In this document: piece by piece, positions 34,320 to 43,968 of the stretch | How positions within the stretch are numbered: position 1 is the stretch's first letter | Layout of the letters: every line of letters begins with the position of its first letter | Source: an uncultured Clostridiaceae bacterium | GTDB taxonomy: Bacteria > Bacillota > Clostridia > TANB77 > CAG-508 | Assembly: GCA_946998225.1 (NCBI GenBank) | Contig: CAMPYH010000002.1 | Location: 122,871-186,870, forward strand | Reading direction: 5' to 3' | DNA: 64,000 bases | The notes under the pieces: model-generated | The model's input: the letters and a program-made list of their open reading frames with translations, nothing else | Database searches by the model: none | Told to the model about the DNA's origin: nothing | Position numbers and translations under genes: made by a program

Positions 34320-36260
34320 TTATTTATCCTTTGGTATGCTCCAATTTGCCTTTTCTTTTAAATTTATATCGGCTAGTGCTTTTACACTTCCATCAACTGT
34401 TACTTGTATTTCTGTTCTTCCTTCTCTTGCTGTTATTGGAACAGATATACTTTTATTTCCTGAATCTATATCTTCTCTATATTGTTGTTCATTATTTACT
34501 TTAACAACAAGTTCTACTTTCTTTCCTTTTCTAGCATCTGATCCTAGTATTTTTTCTAAGTTAATATCTAATATTCCGTTTTTAATTTCTGGAATAGTAT
34601 TTACTTCTAGATATATTTCAGTTCCTTCTTTTACTTCATCGCCTTCTTTAACACTAGCATAAAGTACTTCATTGTTTTCTTTACTTGGGTCGAAAATTTC
34701 ATTAACTTTTGCTACAAGTTTTACTTCTTCAAGTGTTTTAACTGCATCTTCTTTTTTCTTTCCAATTACTTTTGGCATTTTTACTTTTTGGATGCTACTA
34801 CCTTTACTTACTGTAAATTTAATTATTGTATTTAATGGTATTTCTTCATCTTTTTTGTATTCTGGTTCCATTTTTATAACTTTGTCTTTTTCTATCTTTT
34901 CATCAAATACTTCTTCAATTTCATATTTAAATTCAGTTTCAGCCATTTCTTTTTTTACATCTTCAATATTTTGATCTTTAAAATCTTTAGGAAGTTTAGC
35001 TTTTCTTGGTCCTTTACTAATTATTAATTTAATAGTTTTGTTTTTCTTAACCTTATATCCTTCTTGGTATCTCGGATCTTGTCTTAAAACTTCTCCTTCT
35101 TTTACATCATTATCGTATTCTTCTTCAATCTCATATTGGAAACCTAATTCTTCAATTTGTTTTATAGCCTCACTTTTTGTTAATCTTTTCTTTCCAAATT
35201 CACCTGTAAGATTTGGGAGAAATACCTCTGAACTATTTTTCTTAGTTTTAAGTATCCATGTAGATGCAAAAACTATAAGTAAAACAAATGCCGCAACACC
35301 AGCTGCAATTAATATATGTTTTATAAATGGTGATATTTGTTTGTTTTCATCAGTTTTAATCTTACTTGAAGTTATTGTAGGTATAATTCTTGTAATACTT
35401 TCTTTTAATGAATCTTCTAAATTATATAAATCTACATCAGGATTTTTAAGAACTAAATCTATATCTACTATCATTTCTTCAGCTGTTCTATATCTTAAAA
35501 GTTTATCTTTGCTCATTGCTTTTGAAATAATATAGTTTACGCCTTCTGGTATATCTACAATATCTTTTGCAGGTATTGGATCTTCTTGTACTTGTTTTAA
35601 AGCAATAGATACAGCTGTATCTCCTTCAAAAGGAACCTTTCCTGTAACAAGTTCATACATTACAACACCTAATGAATATATATCTGATTGTGCATCTGTT
35701 TTTTCACCTTTTGCATGCTCTGGTGAGAAATAATGTACTGATCCTATTGTTGCTCCATGTGATGTTATAGTTGAATTAGTTACTGCTTTAGCTATACCAA
35801 AATCTGTAACTTTAACTACTCCATCTTCTGTTATCATAATATTATGTGGTTTAATATCTCTATGTACTATATGATTTTTATGTGCAACAGATAATGCTGC
35901 TGCAATTTGTCTTGCTATTTTAAGTGCTGTTTTATAATCAAAAGTACCTTGTTCGTCTAAAAGTTCTTTTAATGTCTTACCTTTTATAAGTTCCATAACA
36001 ATATAATACATATTGTCTTCAACACCTACATCATATATCGACACTATATTTTGATGTGCAAGTGATGCTGCCGCTTGTGCTTCAGAATTAAATCTTTTTA
36101 TAAATTCTGAATCTGTTGTGTATTCATCTTTTAGTATTTTTATAGCTACATCTCTATTTAATAAAGTGCATCTTGCACTATATACTGTAGCCATTCCACC
36201 TTCACCAATTTTTTTCTTTATTTCGTATCTGTTACCCAGCATTTTCCCAACTAAGTTCAT
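34320..36260 (-). CDS. prkC: PASTA-domain serine/threonine protein kinase (PrkC/PknB type)
   Basis: A 646-residue membrane kinase. The kinase domain (about 1-270) has GEGGMATVYSA, catalytic Lys in VAIKILK, HRDIKPHNIM and DFG. One transmembrane helix lies at about 317-337. Outside are three PASTA repeats (about 345-560), which sense muropeptides or lipid II, and an extra ~85-residue C-terminal beta-rich domain. It controls growth and wall synthesis by phosphorylation and is opposed by PrpC encoded upstream. GGGAGCAAAA precedes the ATG. Its stop abuts the start of the rpe-fba gene. Confidence 0.96.
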   Translation of the reverse strand: MNLVGKMLGNRYEIKKKIGEGGMATVYSARCTLLNRDVAIKILKDEYTTDSEFIKRFNSEAQAAASLAHQNIVSIYDVGVEDNMYYIVMELIKGKTLKELLDEQGTFDYKTALKIARQIAAALSVAHKNHIVHRDIKPHNIMITEDGVVKVTDFGIAKAVTNSTITSHGATIGSVHYFSPEHAKGEKTDAQSDIYSLGVVMYELVTGKVPFEGDTAVSIALKQVQEDPIPAKDIVDIPEGVNYIISKAMSKDKLLRYRTAEEMIVDIDLVLKNPDVDLYNLEDSLKESITRIIPTITSSKIKTDENKQISPFIKHILIAAGVAAFVLLIVFASTWILKTKKNSSEVFLPNLTGEFGKKRLTKSEAIKQIEELGFQYEIEEEYDNDVKEGEVLRQDPRYQEGYKVKKNKTIKLIISKGPRKAKLPKDFKDQNIEDVKKEMAETEFKYEIEEVFDEKIEKDKVIKMEPEYKKDEEIPLNTIIKFTVSKGSSIQKVKMPKVIGKKKEDAVKTLEEVKLVAKVNEIFDPSKENNEVLYASVKEGDEVKEGTEIYLEVNTIPEIKNGILDINLEKILGSDARKGKKVELVVKVNNEQQYREDIDSGNKSISVPITAREGRTEIQVTVDGSVKALADINLKEKANWSIPKDK

Positions 36261-36372
36261 TTTTGCTCCCTAATATATATTTACATAAATTTTATCTAAT
36301 ATGTTTTAATAAATATATGTTTTAATTTATTTTTCATTATTTTTAATAATTTTTATACATTTTTTTAATAAA

Positions 36373-37104
36373 TTATTCTTTTTCTACAATTATTACACTA
36401 ATATTATCTGCCCCGCCTCTTTCATTTGCAAGGTCTACTAAATATTTAGCAGGATCTTCCATCTCCTCATCTTGTAGAATCTTTTTAAGTTCATCATCTT
36501 TAACATAATTTGTAAGTCCATCTGTACAAAGAAGAAGTTTATCTTTAGAGATAAATTTTTGTACAGATAAATCCGGCTGTACAATTATAGACATGCCGAT
36601 TGCTTTAGTTATCATATTTTTATCTGGATGATTATCTTTATCTTCCTCTTTAATTGTTCCATCATCAACTAATTTTTGTACATAACTGTGATCTTTTGTA
36701 AGATGCCTTAAATTGTTATTTCTTAATCTATATATTCTAGAGTCTCCAGCATGTGCTATATATAATCTATCCTTAATAATAAGAGCTATACCAATGGTAG
36801 ATCCCATATTAGAATATTCTTCACCTTCTTTTTTCTCTTCTAAAATTAACATATTAGCATATTCTACAGCTCCATTTATTAATTTTAAAATATCTTCATC
36901 TGTATTAAATGTTATTTCATAATTATTTACAATATATTTTTTAGCATATTCTACAGACTTTTGTGATGCAACTTCTCCGCCTTTATATCCGCCCATTCCA
37001 TCGGCAATAATATAAAGATTTACATTTTCATCTTTTGAAATATATATAGCATCTTCATTAATTTTTCTTACTCTACCTGTATCTGTATTTGAATATATTT
37101 TCAT
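36373..37104 (-). CDS. prpC: PP2C-family protein phosphatase
   Basis: A 243-residue PPM phosphatase that removes phosphate from PrkC and its targets. Metal-binding motifs are visible: RKINEDA, IIADGMGGYKGGEVAS, AHAGDSRIYRLR, LLLCTDGLTNYV and GGADNISVII. It starts 1 base after the rlmN stop with its ribosome binding site inside rlmN, so coupling is tight; the ~110 bases before prkC hold only AT-rich sequence. Confidence 0.96.
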   Translation of the reverse strand: MKIYSNTDTGRVRKINEDAIYISKDENVNLYIIADGMGGYKGGEVASQKSVEYAKKYIVNNYEITFNTDEDILKLINGAVEYANMLILEEKKEGEEYSNMGSTIGIALIIKDRLYIAHAGDSRIYRLRNNNLRHLTKDHSYVQKLVDDGTIKEEDKDNHPDKNMITKAIGMSIIVQPDLSVQKFISKDKLLLCTDGLTNYVKDDELKKILQDEEMEDPAKYLVDLANERGGADNISVIIVEKE

Positions 37105-37105
37105 A

Positions 37106-38146
37106 CTATCCTTCCTTTAATGCTTTCTTTCTAAGCTGTCCGCATGCTGCATTTATATCTTTCCCGAGGCTTCTTCTAATTGTTGCTACTATACCATGAT
37201 CATTTAAATAGTCTCTAAACTTTACAATATCTTCTTCATTAGAGCTTTTAAAATCTCTTTCTTCTATTTCATTTACTCTTATTAAATTTACATGTGCTTT
37301 TATATTATATTTTTTTATTAAATTAATTACCTTATCTGCATCTTCTTTTTTATCTGTTTTGCCTTTTATAACTACATATTCAAGTGAAACTCTTTTCCCG
37401 GCTATATCATTATAATACTTAATAGCAGTAAATAATTCATCAAGTGGATAAGCTCTATTTATTGGCATAATACTAGATCTATATGTATCGTCCCCGCTAT
37501 GAAGTGATATAGATAACGTACATTGCATTTTTAGATCCGCAAGCTCATATATTTTTGGAACTATTCCACATGTAGATATAGTTATTTTTCTTGCTCCAAT
37601 TTCAAGTCCTTTTGGACTGTTAATATTTGAAATTGCAGTTAATACATTATTAAAATTATCTAATGGCTCTCCTATTCCCATAAAAACAACATTAGAAATT
37701 CTATCTCCTAAATCATTTTCTGCAGACATAATTTGTTCGATTATTTCTCCTGCTGTAAGATTACCACCAAAAGGAGCTTTAGTAGATGCACAAAACTCAC
37801 ATCCCATCTTACATCCTTTTTGTGAAGAAATACAAATAGTATTTCCATAATTATATCTCATAACCGCAGATTCAATTATATCTTCTGATGGAAGTTTAAA
37901 TAAATATTTAACTGTACCATCTTTAGATACAAGTTTATCTACAATTTCTAATTTTTCAATATAAAATACTTCATCTAAAAGATTTCTTAAATCTTCTTTT
38001 AAATTTAACATCTCAAAAAAGCTATATACTCTTTTTTTATATAGCCACTCATAAATTTGAACTGCTCTAAATTTCTTTTCACCCAGCTCTAGCATTTTAT
38101 CTTCAAGTTCATTAAAGCTAAGTGACTTAATGCCAATTTTTTCCAT
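37106..38146 (-). CDS. rlmN: 23S rRNA/tRNA adenine-C2 methyltransferase RlmN
   Basis: A radical-SAM enzyme that methylates A2503 of 23S rRNA. The cluster motif is GCKMGCEFCAS (CxxxCxxC), preceded by ISSQKGC, and the C-terminus has the catalytic Cys in INAACGQL. The 346-residue length is typical. The ATG lacks a Shine-Dalgarno sequence and lies about 9 bases from a possible -10 box, so the mRNA may have almost no leader. The order rlmN-prpC-prkC is conserved across Bacillota. Confidence 0.97.
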   Translation of the reverse strand: MEKIGIKSLSFNELEDKMLELGEKKFRAVQIYEWLYKKRVYSFFEMLNLKEDLRNLLDEVFYIEKLEIVDKLVSKDGTVKYLFKLPSEDIIESAVMRYNYGNTICISSQKGCKMGCEFCASTKAPFGGNLTAGEIIEQIMSAENDLGDRISNVVFMGIGEPLDNFNNVLTAISNINSPKGLEIGARKITISTCGIVPKIYELADLKMQCTLSISLHSGDDTYRSSIMPINRAYPLDELFTAIKYYNDIAGKRVSLEYVVIKGKTDKKEDADKVINLIKKYNIKAHVNLIRVNEIEERDFKSSNEEDIVKFRDYLNDHGIVATIRRSLGKDINAACGQLRKKALKEG

Positions 38147-38154
38147 AATTATAC

Positions 38155-38181
38155 TTTATATAATTTTAAAACTTTTTTCAA
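38155..38181 (-). promoter_or_regulatory. rlmN promoter candidate
   Basis: -10 TATAAA (38155-38160) and -35 TTGAAA (38176-38181) with a short 15-base spacer, on the minus strand. A TATAAT also ends one base before the ATG but has no -35 at a normal distance. Confidence 0.4.
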
Positions 38182-38194
38182 TATTAAAAGAAAA

Positions 38195-38214
38195 AAAGCA
38201 GATATATCTGCTTT
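38195..38214 (-). terminator. terminator after ldh
   Basis: A 10-bp AAAGCAGATA/TATCTGCTTT hairpin followed by seven T on the minus strand. The ldh stop codon lies at its edge. Confidence 0.88.
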
Positions 38215-39250
38215 ATAAATTACATTCACCTATTGCATCTTTTACAGCTTTAACTGAAAGATCCATTTGTTTTTTCTCTATACTATTAAGATCTATCTCT
38301 ATAACTTTCCTTACTCCGCTTCCATCAATAATTGCTGGTGATCCTATAAAAAGATCACTATGACCATAATGTCCGTCTAAATAGCAAGATATTGGAAGTA
38401 TGCTTCCTTGATCATTAAGTATTGTTTTACATATCTTAGTCATACTCATAGCAATTCCATAATATGTTGCACCTTTTTTATTTATAATCTCATATGCTGC
38501 ATTTTTAACATTATGGAATATTTGATCAAGTTCTTTCATTGTACTTTCTTTTTCATTTTCTTCAAGCCATTTTGTAAGCGGAACACCTGCAATATTTGTT
38601 TGTGACCAACAAGGAAATTCTGTATCTCCATGTTCCCCTAATATATATCCATGAATATTTCTTGTATCTATATTTAACTTTTCTGCAATTTCTCTTCTTA
38701 ATCTTGCTGTATCTAGTGTAGTTCCTGTACCAATAACTTTTTCTTTAGGAAATCCACTAATTTTCCAAGTAGCATATGTTAAAACATCTACTGGATTTGT
38801 AGCTATTAAAAATATTCCTTTAAATCCTGATTCAACTATTTTAGTAATTATATCTTTAAATACAATAATATTATTATTCAAAAGATCCATTCTTGTTTCA
38901 CCAGGTTTTTGTGGAACTCCTGCTGCTATTGCTACAATTTCTGCATCTTCACAATCTTTAAATTCAGCTCTATATATTTTCTTAGGTCTTGTATATGCAA
39001 CAGCATTAGAAAGATCCATTGCATCACCTTCAGCTCTTTCTTCATTTATGTCTATTATACCTATTTCTCTTGCTGCATCTTGTGCAACCAAAGTATAAGC
39101 AAAAGATGAGCCTACCGCTCCATCTCCTACTATTATTATTTTGCCTCTTTTTTTTCTTCTATCTTTTTTAATCTCTTCTGTTATTTCTTTTTTTATTTCG
39201 TCTTTAATTTCTTGTTTTTTATTTTCTAATTTTTCTAATAAATTTTCCAT
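38213..39250 (-). CDS. ldh: L-lactate dehydrogenase
   Basis: Reduces pyruvate to lactate with NADH, regenerating NAD+ in fermentation. Motifs: NAD-binding IIIVGDGAVGSSFAY, the specificity loop VPQKPGETRMDL (Gln marks lactate, not malate, plus the catalytic Arg), TNPVDVLTY and catalytic His in LGEHGDTEF. The 345 residues include an odd, strongly charged N-terminal extension of ~35 residues (alternating Glu/Lys blocks ending DRRKKRG) before the dinucleotide fold, with no alternative ATG at the domain border. The gene stands alone with its own terminator. Confidence 0.97.
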   Translation of the reverse strand: MENLLEKLENKKQEIKDEIKKEITEEIKKDRRKKRGKIIIVGDGAVGSSFAYTLVAQDAAREIGIIDINEERAEGDAMDLSNAVAYTRPKKIYRAEFKDCEDAEIVAIAAGVPQKPGETRMDLLNNNIIVFKDIITKIVESGFKGIFLIATNPVDVLTYATWKISGFPKEKVIGTGTTLDTARLRREIAEKLNIDTRNIHGYILGEHGDTEFPCWSQTNIAGVPLTKWLEENEKESTMKELDQIFHNVKNAAYEIINKKGATYYGIAMSMTKICKTILNDQGSILPISCYLDGHYGHSDLFIGSPAIIDGSGVRKVIEIDLNSIEKKQMDLSVKAVKDAIGECNL

Positions 39251-39293
39251 ATTTTTTCTTTCGTATAACTAATTTAATTATTTATTTTTTCTA

Positions 39294-40424
39294 TTATTGC
39301 CATAGATTTTCATTTTTTAATTTTTGTATGATTTGTTTATGTTCTTCTAAAGTGTTTGTAAAATATATTTTACCGTTTTTATCTGAAACAAAAAACAATG
39401 CTGAATTTTGTTTATAATTTAATACTCCGCTTATTGCTTTTTCAGATGGTGATGCAATAGGACCTACCGGAAGTTTTCCTTCCATATTTGGACCTCTTGT
39501 ATTAAATTTACCAGGTGTTTGAAGTTGTGATAATGTAAGTGGCACATTAAGTGGTGTATTTACCTCATAATGTGTTGTAGGATCACTTCCAAGAGACATG
39601 TTTTTATTTAATCTATTTATAAATAGTCCTGCAACAAGTGGTGCATCTTCTAGATGTCTTGCTTCTTTTTCAACAATTGATGCAAGTGTTAAAACTTCAT
39701 GTGTATTAAATGAAATTTCTTTTAATCTTTTCTCATGTTTTTTAAGTATTCTACCCATTTCATCTAATGAAAGTTCTATTATTTGTTTTGGTGTTATTAA
39801 TTCTTTATCAAAGATATATGTATTAGGTGCTATATATCCTTCTAAAGGATATTTTAAATCTTCATTTAAAATTTCTTTTTCATCTAAAAATGTATATTTT
39901 TTACAAAGTTCTTTCATATATTCTTTATCTAAAAAAGTCTTTTTCATTTCTTCTTTAGTTATTTTAGTATTTTTTGCAACTGTATCTATAATTTGATCTA
40001 TTTTATATCCTTCAATTATTGTAAGTTTTATATCATTTTTAAAAACTTCACCTTTTTTAATCATATCTAAAATCTTTTCAAGACTCATGTCTTTATTTAC
40101 TTTATATTTTCCTTTGTTAATTAAATTAACTTTATGTCTTTTTACATATATTTTGTATGCATTTTCATCTTTAATAAGACCATTTTCTTTTAAAATTGTC
40201 CCTAACTCTCTTACAGTTGTATTTTCTTTTATATTAAAGATAACTTCTTTATCTTTATCTTTATTAGTTGGTGTTATTCCGTTTTTATACCAGCCATATG
40301 CTCCCAAAACTATTAAAGCTAAAATTAAAACAATCCCTATAATTATTTTAAAAAACATACCACCTTTTTTTACATCTCTTTTTATTGATTTGAATTCACC
40401 ATTTTCTACATTAAAATCTTCCAT
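39294..40424 (-). CDS. mltG: endolytic murein transglycosylase MltG
   Basis: A membrane-anchored lytic transglycosylase that cuts nascent glycan strands and so sets their length. 376 residues: short cytoplasmic start, one helix (about 26-44), a LysM-like/adapter part and the YceG domain with the catalytic Glu in LASIVEKEARHLEDAPLVAGLFINRL and GLGSDPTTHYE-type motif (LGSDPTTHYE). The start overlaps the stop of the ABC-2 subunit upstream, so it is cotranscribed with that module, suggesting that the module works in the envelope. Confidence 0.94.
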   Translation of the reverse strand: MEDFNVENGEFKSIKRDVKKGGMFFKIIIGIVLILALIVLGAYGWYKNGITPTNKDKDKEVIFNIKENTTVRELGTILKENGLIKDENAYKIYVKRHKVNLINKGKYKVNKDMSLEKILDMIKKGEVFKNDIKLTIIEGYKIDQIIDTVAKNTKITKEEMKKTFLDKEYMKELCKKYTFLDEKEILNEDLKYPLEGYIAPNTYIFDKELITPKQIIELSLDEMGRILKKHEKRLKEISFNTHEVLTLASIVEKEARHLEDAPLVAGLFINRLNKNMSLGSDPTTHYEVNTPLNVPLTLSQLQTPGKFNTRGPNMEGKLPVGPIASPSEKAISGVLNYKQNSALFFVSDKNGKIYFTNTLEEHKQIIQKLKNENLWQ

Positions 40425-41404
40425 TATTTATTTTCTTTCTTTATTTTATTTTTATCTTTTTTTATCTTCTTTGCTTTTTTAGTCTTTGTATTATGTGCTA
40501 AATATGTAAGAAGATATGTAACTATAGATATTACATAATATATACCAAGTACAACAAGCATCGAAGTTGCTTTTAGTCCATTTATATTTACAAGCCATAC
40601 TATCATTACAATAAATATAGTATATATATTCATTAATAATATATCTATAGGTAAAATATTTCTTAATAATTTCTTTTCATTTTTTTCATCATATAGTCCA
40701 AGTGATTTTCGGTAGTTTACTCCATTTTTATTAAATAATTTTATTCTTGCTTGTGATGAAATTATTATAACAATTATTAGCATTATGCTATTTATTAAAA
40801 TATTGTCTACATTTTCTTTGAAAAGAATTTTATTATTTTTAAAATCTATAAATTCTAATTTTAAATTTTCTGGAGTTTTACTTATTTTATCTATTCTGTT
40901 TTCTAAATCATCTAAATATTTATTTTGTCCTTTTTCGCCTTTTTCATATTTTTTAGAATAGTCTCCTAAATGAAGATTTTCATATCCAAAACCTTCAAAA
41001 ATTGCTCCCACTGAAACACCAGACATTTTTTCACGAGATATTCCATAATGTTCAACTATTTTAGGCATAGATTTTAAATTGCTTTCTGCTGTATGAAAGA
41101 ATTCTTTTTCTAAACCTTCCTGAATAATATATACAGCTTGCACTCTACCTCTGTTTAGATTAACATAGCTATCTGCTTCATTTGAATATTCTAAAACATT
41201 AGCTTTTTTACCAAGTGCTTTTTTAACTATTTTAGACAGTCTTGAATTGTCTTTATCTATAACAATTATATCTGTTTTATATTTATTAAAATTCTCATTA
41301 TATATTTTCTTTCTTACACACATTCCCATTATCATTGTAAATATTAAAAGGATTAATATATATGGAGTATATTTTTTATATAAATTTAAATATGTTTTTC
41401 TCAT
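40424..41404 (-). CDS. ABC-2-type membrane subunit (second)
   Basis: A 326-residue membrane protein: one N-terminal helix (about 15-30), a ~160-residue extracytoplasmic domain, then about four helices (from ~200) and a Lys-rich cytoplasmic tail. The architecture matches half of an ABC-2/YhgE-type permease with an external domain between helix 1 and the core. No substrate is evident. It overlaps both neighbours by 1 base. Function is inferred from topology and from the ATPase-like and permease partners. Confidence 0.6.
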   Translation of the reverse strand: MRKTYLNLYKKYTPYILILLIFTMIMGMCVRKKIYNENFNKYKTDIIVIDKDNSRLSKIVKKALGKKANVLEYSNEADSYVNLNRGRVQAVYIIQEGLEKEFFHTAESNLKSMPKIVEHYGISREKMSGVSVGAIFEGFGYENLHLGDYSKKYEKGEKGQNKYLDDLENRIDKISKTPENLKLEFIDFKNNKILFKENVDNILINSIMLIIVIIISSQARIKLFNKNGVNYRKSLGLYDEKNEKKLLRNILPIDILLMNIYTIFIVMIVWLVNINGLKATSMLVVLGIYYVISIVTYLLTYLAHNTKTKKAKKIKKDKNKIKKENK

Positions 41405-43167
41405 TATTTCTCCTCCATCTTAATCTTTTTTATTTTTATATTAAATGCAATTATCCAAATAATACTTAAAACTACACCATATGCAAAAATTGCTAAAATA
41501 TTACTAAATCCTACTCCTGTATTTCCCATTAGTCTAAATAAATACATTCCATTTATATATAAATACATTGGATTAAGTCTTGCTATATATATAGTAAGCA
41601 CATTTGTATATATTGAAGCAAAAGATAATACTAAAAATAATACTGCAATTAATGTGTATACTATATTTTTAGTTTTAACATTTTTCTTATACATAATATT
41701 ATTAAATACAAATGCAAATTTTGTAGTAAATAGTGTATATACTAGTATCATTAGCATTACTGTATATTTTGTATATTTTTCAAAATATCTATATATATCT
41801 GTTTTTAAATATTCCACTAACTTATTAATCTCAAATCTATGATTTTCTGAAACCATTATTCCTAAAGATATTTTTAAAACAGATTCTAGTATGAAATAAA
41901 ATACTATAGCAAATACTAGATTCATTAAAAATGCAAATAAAAAGCTTTTATATTCTCTTTTAAATAATTTTACCTTTTTAACATTTCTTAATACATTATT
42001 TTTTGTGCTTTGAATTTGTTCTTTTTGATCTAAATATTTTATATTTAATATTCCTTGCATAAATATCATAAATGCTAAAAGAGATACAAATATATATATT
42101 CTATTTCCATTGTTTATTTTATAAAATAATTCTTTATATTTCTTTTCTTGTTCTTGTTTTTGCTCTTGTTTAATTTTGTCTTCTATTGCTTTTTGCTTTT
42201 TATATTTTTCATATTTTTCTTTTTCTTCTTTAGAAAGTTTTGATTCATCTATTTCTGTTTCTTTTTGTTTTATTTTACTTAAATCTAAAGGTTCATTAGC
42301 ATTTACAAATTTCATACTATGATGATCATTATGTTTTGCTTGAATTTCCATTTGATTTATTTGTTCTTCTGTTGGTATATTTTGTTTTAAAGTTTCTTTT
42401 TTATTTTTATATTGAAGTCTTTGATATTCTTGCATAATATCTTTTACTTTATATGGATCTTTTCCATTTTCTTTAACTTCATCATTTATGTATTTTACAT
42501 ACTTTTCTTCTAATTTATTTCCAAGCATCATAAATGGTGTCTCATAACTTACATCTGCTAAATAATTTATTGGCATACCAGGAATCATGAATCTTTTAAA
42601 CTTGTTTTTCTCAAATTCATCCATTACTTCTTTTTGTGGTTTAGTAGTTAAAAGTTCTCTTTTAAAATCTGCATCTTTAATTAATGACTCTATATAATCT
42701 TTAAAAAGAAAAGTGTTTTCACTAACTCTACTACTTACAAGTTTAATACTCATTTTTTCACCAAGTTCTTCCTCTGTAAGTACTTTTTTATCTCCTGTTG
42801 TATATGCTTCTATATTCTTATTTATGTTTTTTAAATCTCTTTCTTTAACATAAAGGTACATATCTATATTACCTTTACCTAAATCATCTTTAGCTTCTTC
42901 TTCAGCATCATATCTAATATAATAGATAAATGGCATTTCTAGATAGCTTGCATTTTTTGAAATGGAAACTAATGCCTCTACCATATTATCATCTTTTTGT
43001 ATTGCTTCATTAAATACAATACCAATTTTTGCTATATCCATTTTTTTGCCAAATACATTATTAGAATAAATATTTGCAAGTATAACTAATAATATTGGTA
43101 TAAAAAGAAAATATGTCCAAATTTTCTTATCTTTAAAATATATTTTTAATTCTTTCACATCAACCAC
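41404..43167 (-). CDS. ABC-2-type membrane subunit (first, with large external domain)
   Basis: A 587-residue protein with one N-terminal helix (about 17-33, beginning KELKIYFKDKKIWTYFLFIP as in ABC-2 permeases), then a ~320-residue external domain that ends in a Lys/Glu/Gln-rich coiled stretch (about 295-350), and six hydrophobic helices. This resembles the ABC2_membrane_3 group. It lies 1 base after the ATPase-like gene and overlaps the second permease-like gene by 1 base. Substrate unknown. Confidence 0.65.
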   Translation of the reverse strand: MVDVKELKIYFKDKKIWTYFLFIPILLVILANIYSNNVFGKKMDIAKIGIVFNEAIQKDDNMVEALVSISKNASYLEMPFIYYIRYDAEEEAKDDLGKGNIDMYLYVKERDLKNINKNIEAYTTGDKKVLTEEELGEKMSIKLVSSRVSENTFLFKDYIESLIKDADFKRELLTTKPQKEVMDEFEKNKFKRFMIPGMPINYLADVSYETPFMMLGNKLEEKYVKYINDEVKENGKDPYKVKDIMQEYQRLQYKNKKETLKQNIPTEEQINQMEIQAKHNDHHSMKFVNANEPLDLSKIKQKETEIDESKLSKEEKEKYEKYKKQKAIEDKIKQEQKQEQEKKYKELFYKINNGNRIYIFVSLLAFMIFMQGILNIKYLDQKEQIQSTKNNVLRNVKKVKLFKREYKSFLFAFLMNLVFAIVFYFILESVLKISLGIMVSENHRFEINKLVEYLKTDIYRYFEKYTKYTVMLMILVYTLFTTKFAFVFNNIMYKKNVKTKNIVYTLIAVLFLVLSFASIYTNVLTIYIARLNPMYLYINGMYLFRLMGNTGVGFSNILAIFAYGVVLSIIWIIAFNIKIKKIKMEEK

Positions 43168-43168
43168 C

Positions 43169-43897
43169 TTATTTTACTTCTACTATTTTTTCACTATCTA
43201 ATATTTCATCTTTATTTGTTGTTAAATATATTAATTTGAATTCTAATTCTTTTGAAAGTTTTCTTAAAAGAGCTAGCTCTAATTTTCTTTCTTCATTAGT
43301 TAAATTTAAATCATTATATACAAATAGATAATCCGGATTTAAAGTTAAAGCATTTGCGATATTAACTTTTCTAAGTGTAAAATCACTTAAGCTTTTCATT
43401 TTCATTTTTCTTAAATCTTCAATTTCCATTTTAGATATAATTGAATCTACATTTTCTACAACATCACCATAATTCATTGAAAGTAGTTCTAGTGTATAAT
43501 CTAAAGTTTCTTCTACAGTAAAGTTTTTAATATAATTAAATTTTGATTCAACTATATTAAATCTCTCACATTTATTATCCTCATTTTTCTTGAAATTAAT
43601 TATCGCTTTTTCAAAGAAATAATTATTATCTTTCATATTAGGTCCATAAACCGCTATATTTTTATTTCCTTCTCCAAAGATATTTTCATTATTTTCTTCT
43701 ACATTTTTAACTTCTGCTTTTTTAATTTCTACTTTATTTTCTTTTTTTGTATCTTTTTCTTTTATATCGTTTTTTAAATCTTTTTCTATATTTTTATTTT
43801 CTTTATTTACTTTATTTTTTTCTTTTGTATTTTGTTTTTTATTCTCTTTTTTAACGTCTTTTTTAACTTCTTTTTTAGTTTCTTTTTTGTTTTTCAC
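43169..43897 (-). CDS. degenerate ABC ATPase-like subunit
   Basis: A 242-residue protein with a ~70-residue Lys/Glu/Asn tail followed by an ABC-ATPase-shaped domain that has lost its catalytic residues. The Walker A position reads YGPNMKDNNYF (no GKS/T), the signature region reads LSDFTLRKVNIANALTLNPDYLFVYND (normal LSGGxxxRvxIAraL...DEP), and the switch His after LIYLTTNKDE is missing. The overall spacing is intact, so the likeness is convincing, but ATP hydrolysis is unlikely. Start codon is GTG with AAGGAG upstream. Two ABC-2 permease-like genes follow. Confidence 0.7.
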   Translation of the reverse strand: MKNKKETKKEVKKDVKKENKKQNTKEKNKVNKENKNIEKDLKNDIKEKDTKKENKVEIKKAEVKNVEENNENIFGEGNKNIAVYGPNMKDNNYFFEKAIINFKKNEDNKCERFNIVESKFNYIKNFTVEETLDYTLELLSMNYGDVVENVDSIISKMEIEDLRKMKMKSLSDFTLRKVNIANALTLNPDYLFVYNDLNLTNEERKLELALLRKLSKELEFKLIYLTTNKDEILDSEKIVEVK

Positions 43898-43926
43898 TTG
43901 GCTCTCCTTATATAAAATTTAATTAT

Positions 43927-43955
43927 AATATATCAAAAGCTTTAATCTAATTCAA
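43927..43955 (-). promoter_or_regulatory. promoter of the degenerate ABC-2/mltG unit
   Basis: -35 TTGAAT (43950-43955), 17-base spacer, extended -10 TGA-TATATT (43927-43932) on the minus strand. Confidence 0.65.
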
Positions 43956-43968
43956 ATGGAAAATAAAA

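Noticed and set aside
43169..43897. Calling the degenerate subunit a functional ABC ATPase
   Set aside because: Walker A, signature and switch residues are absent; only the fold-level pattern remains.
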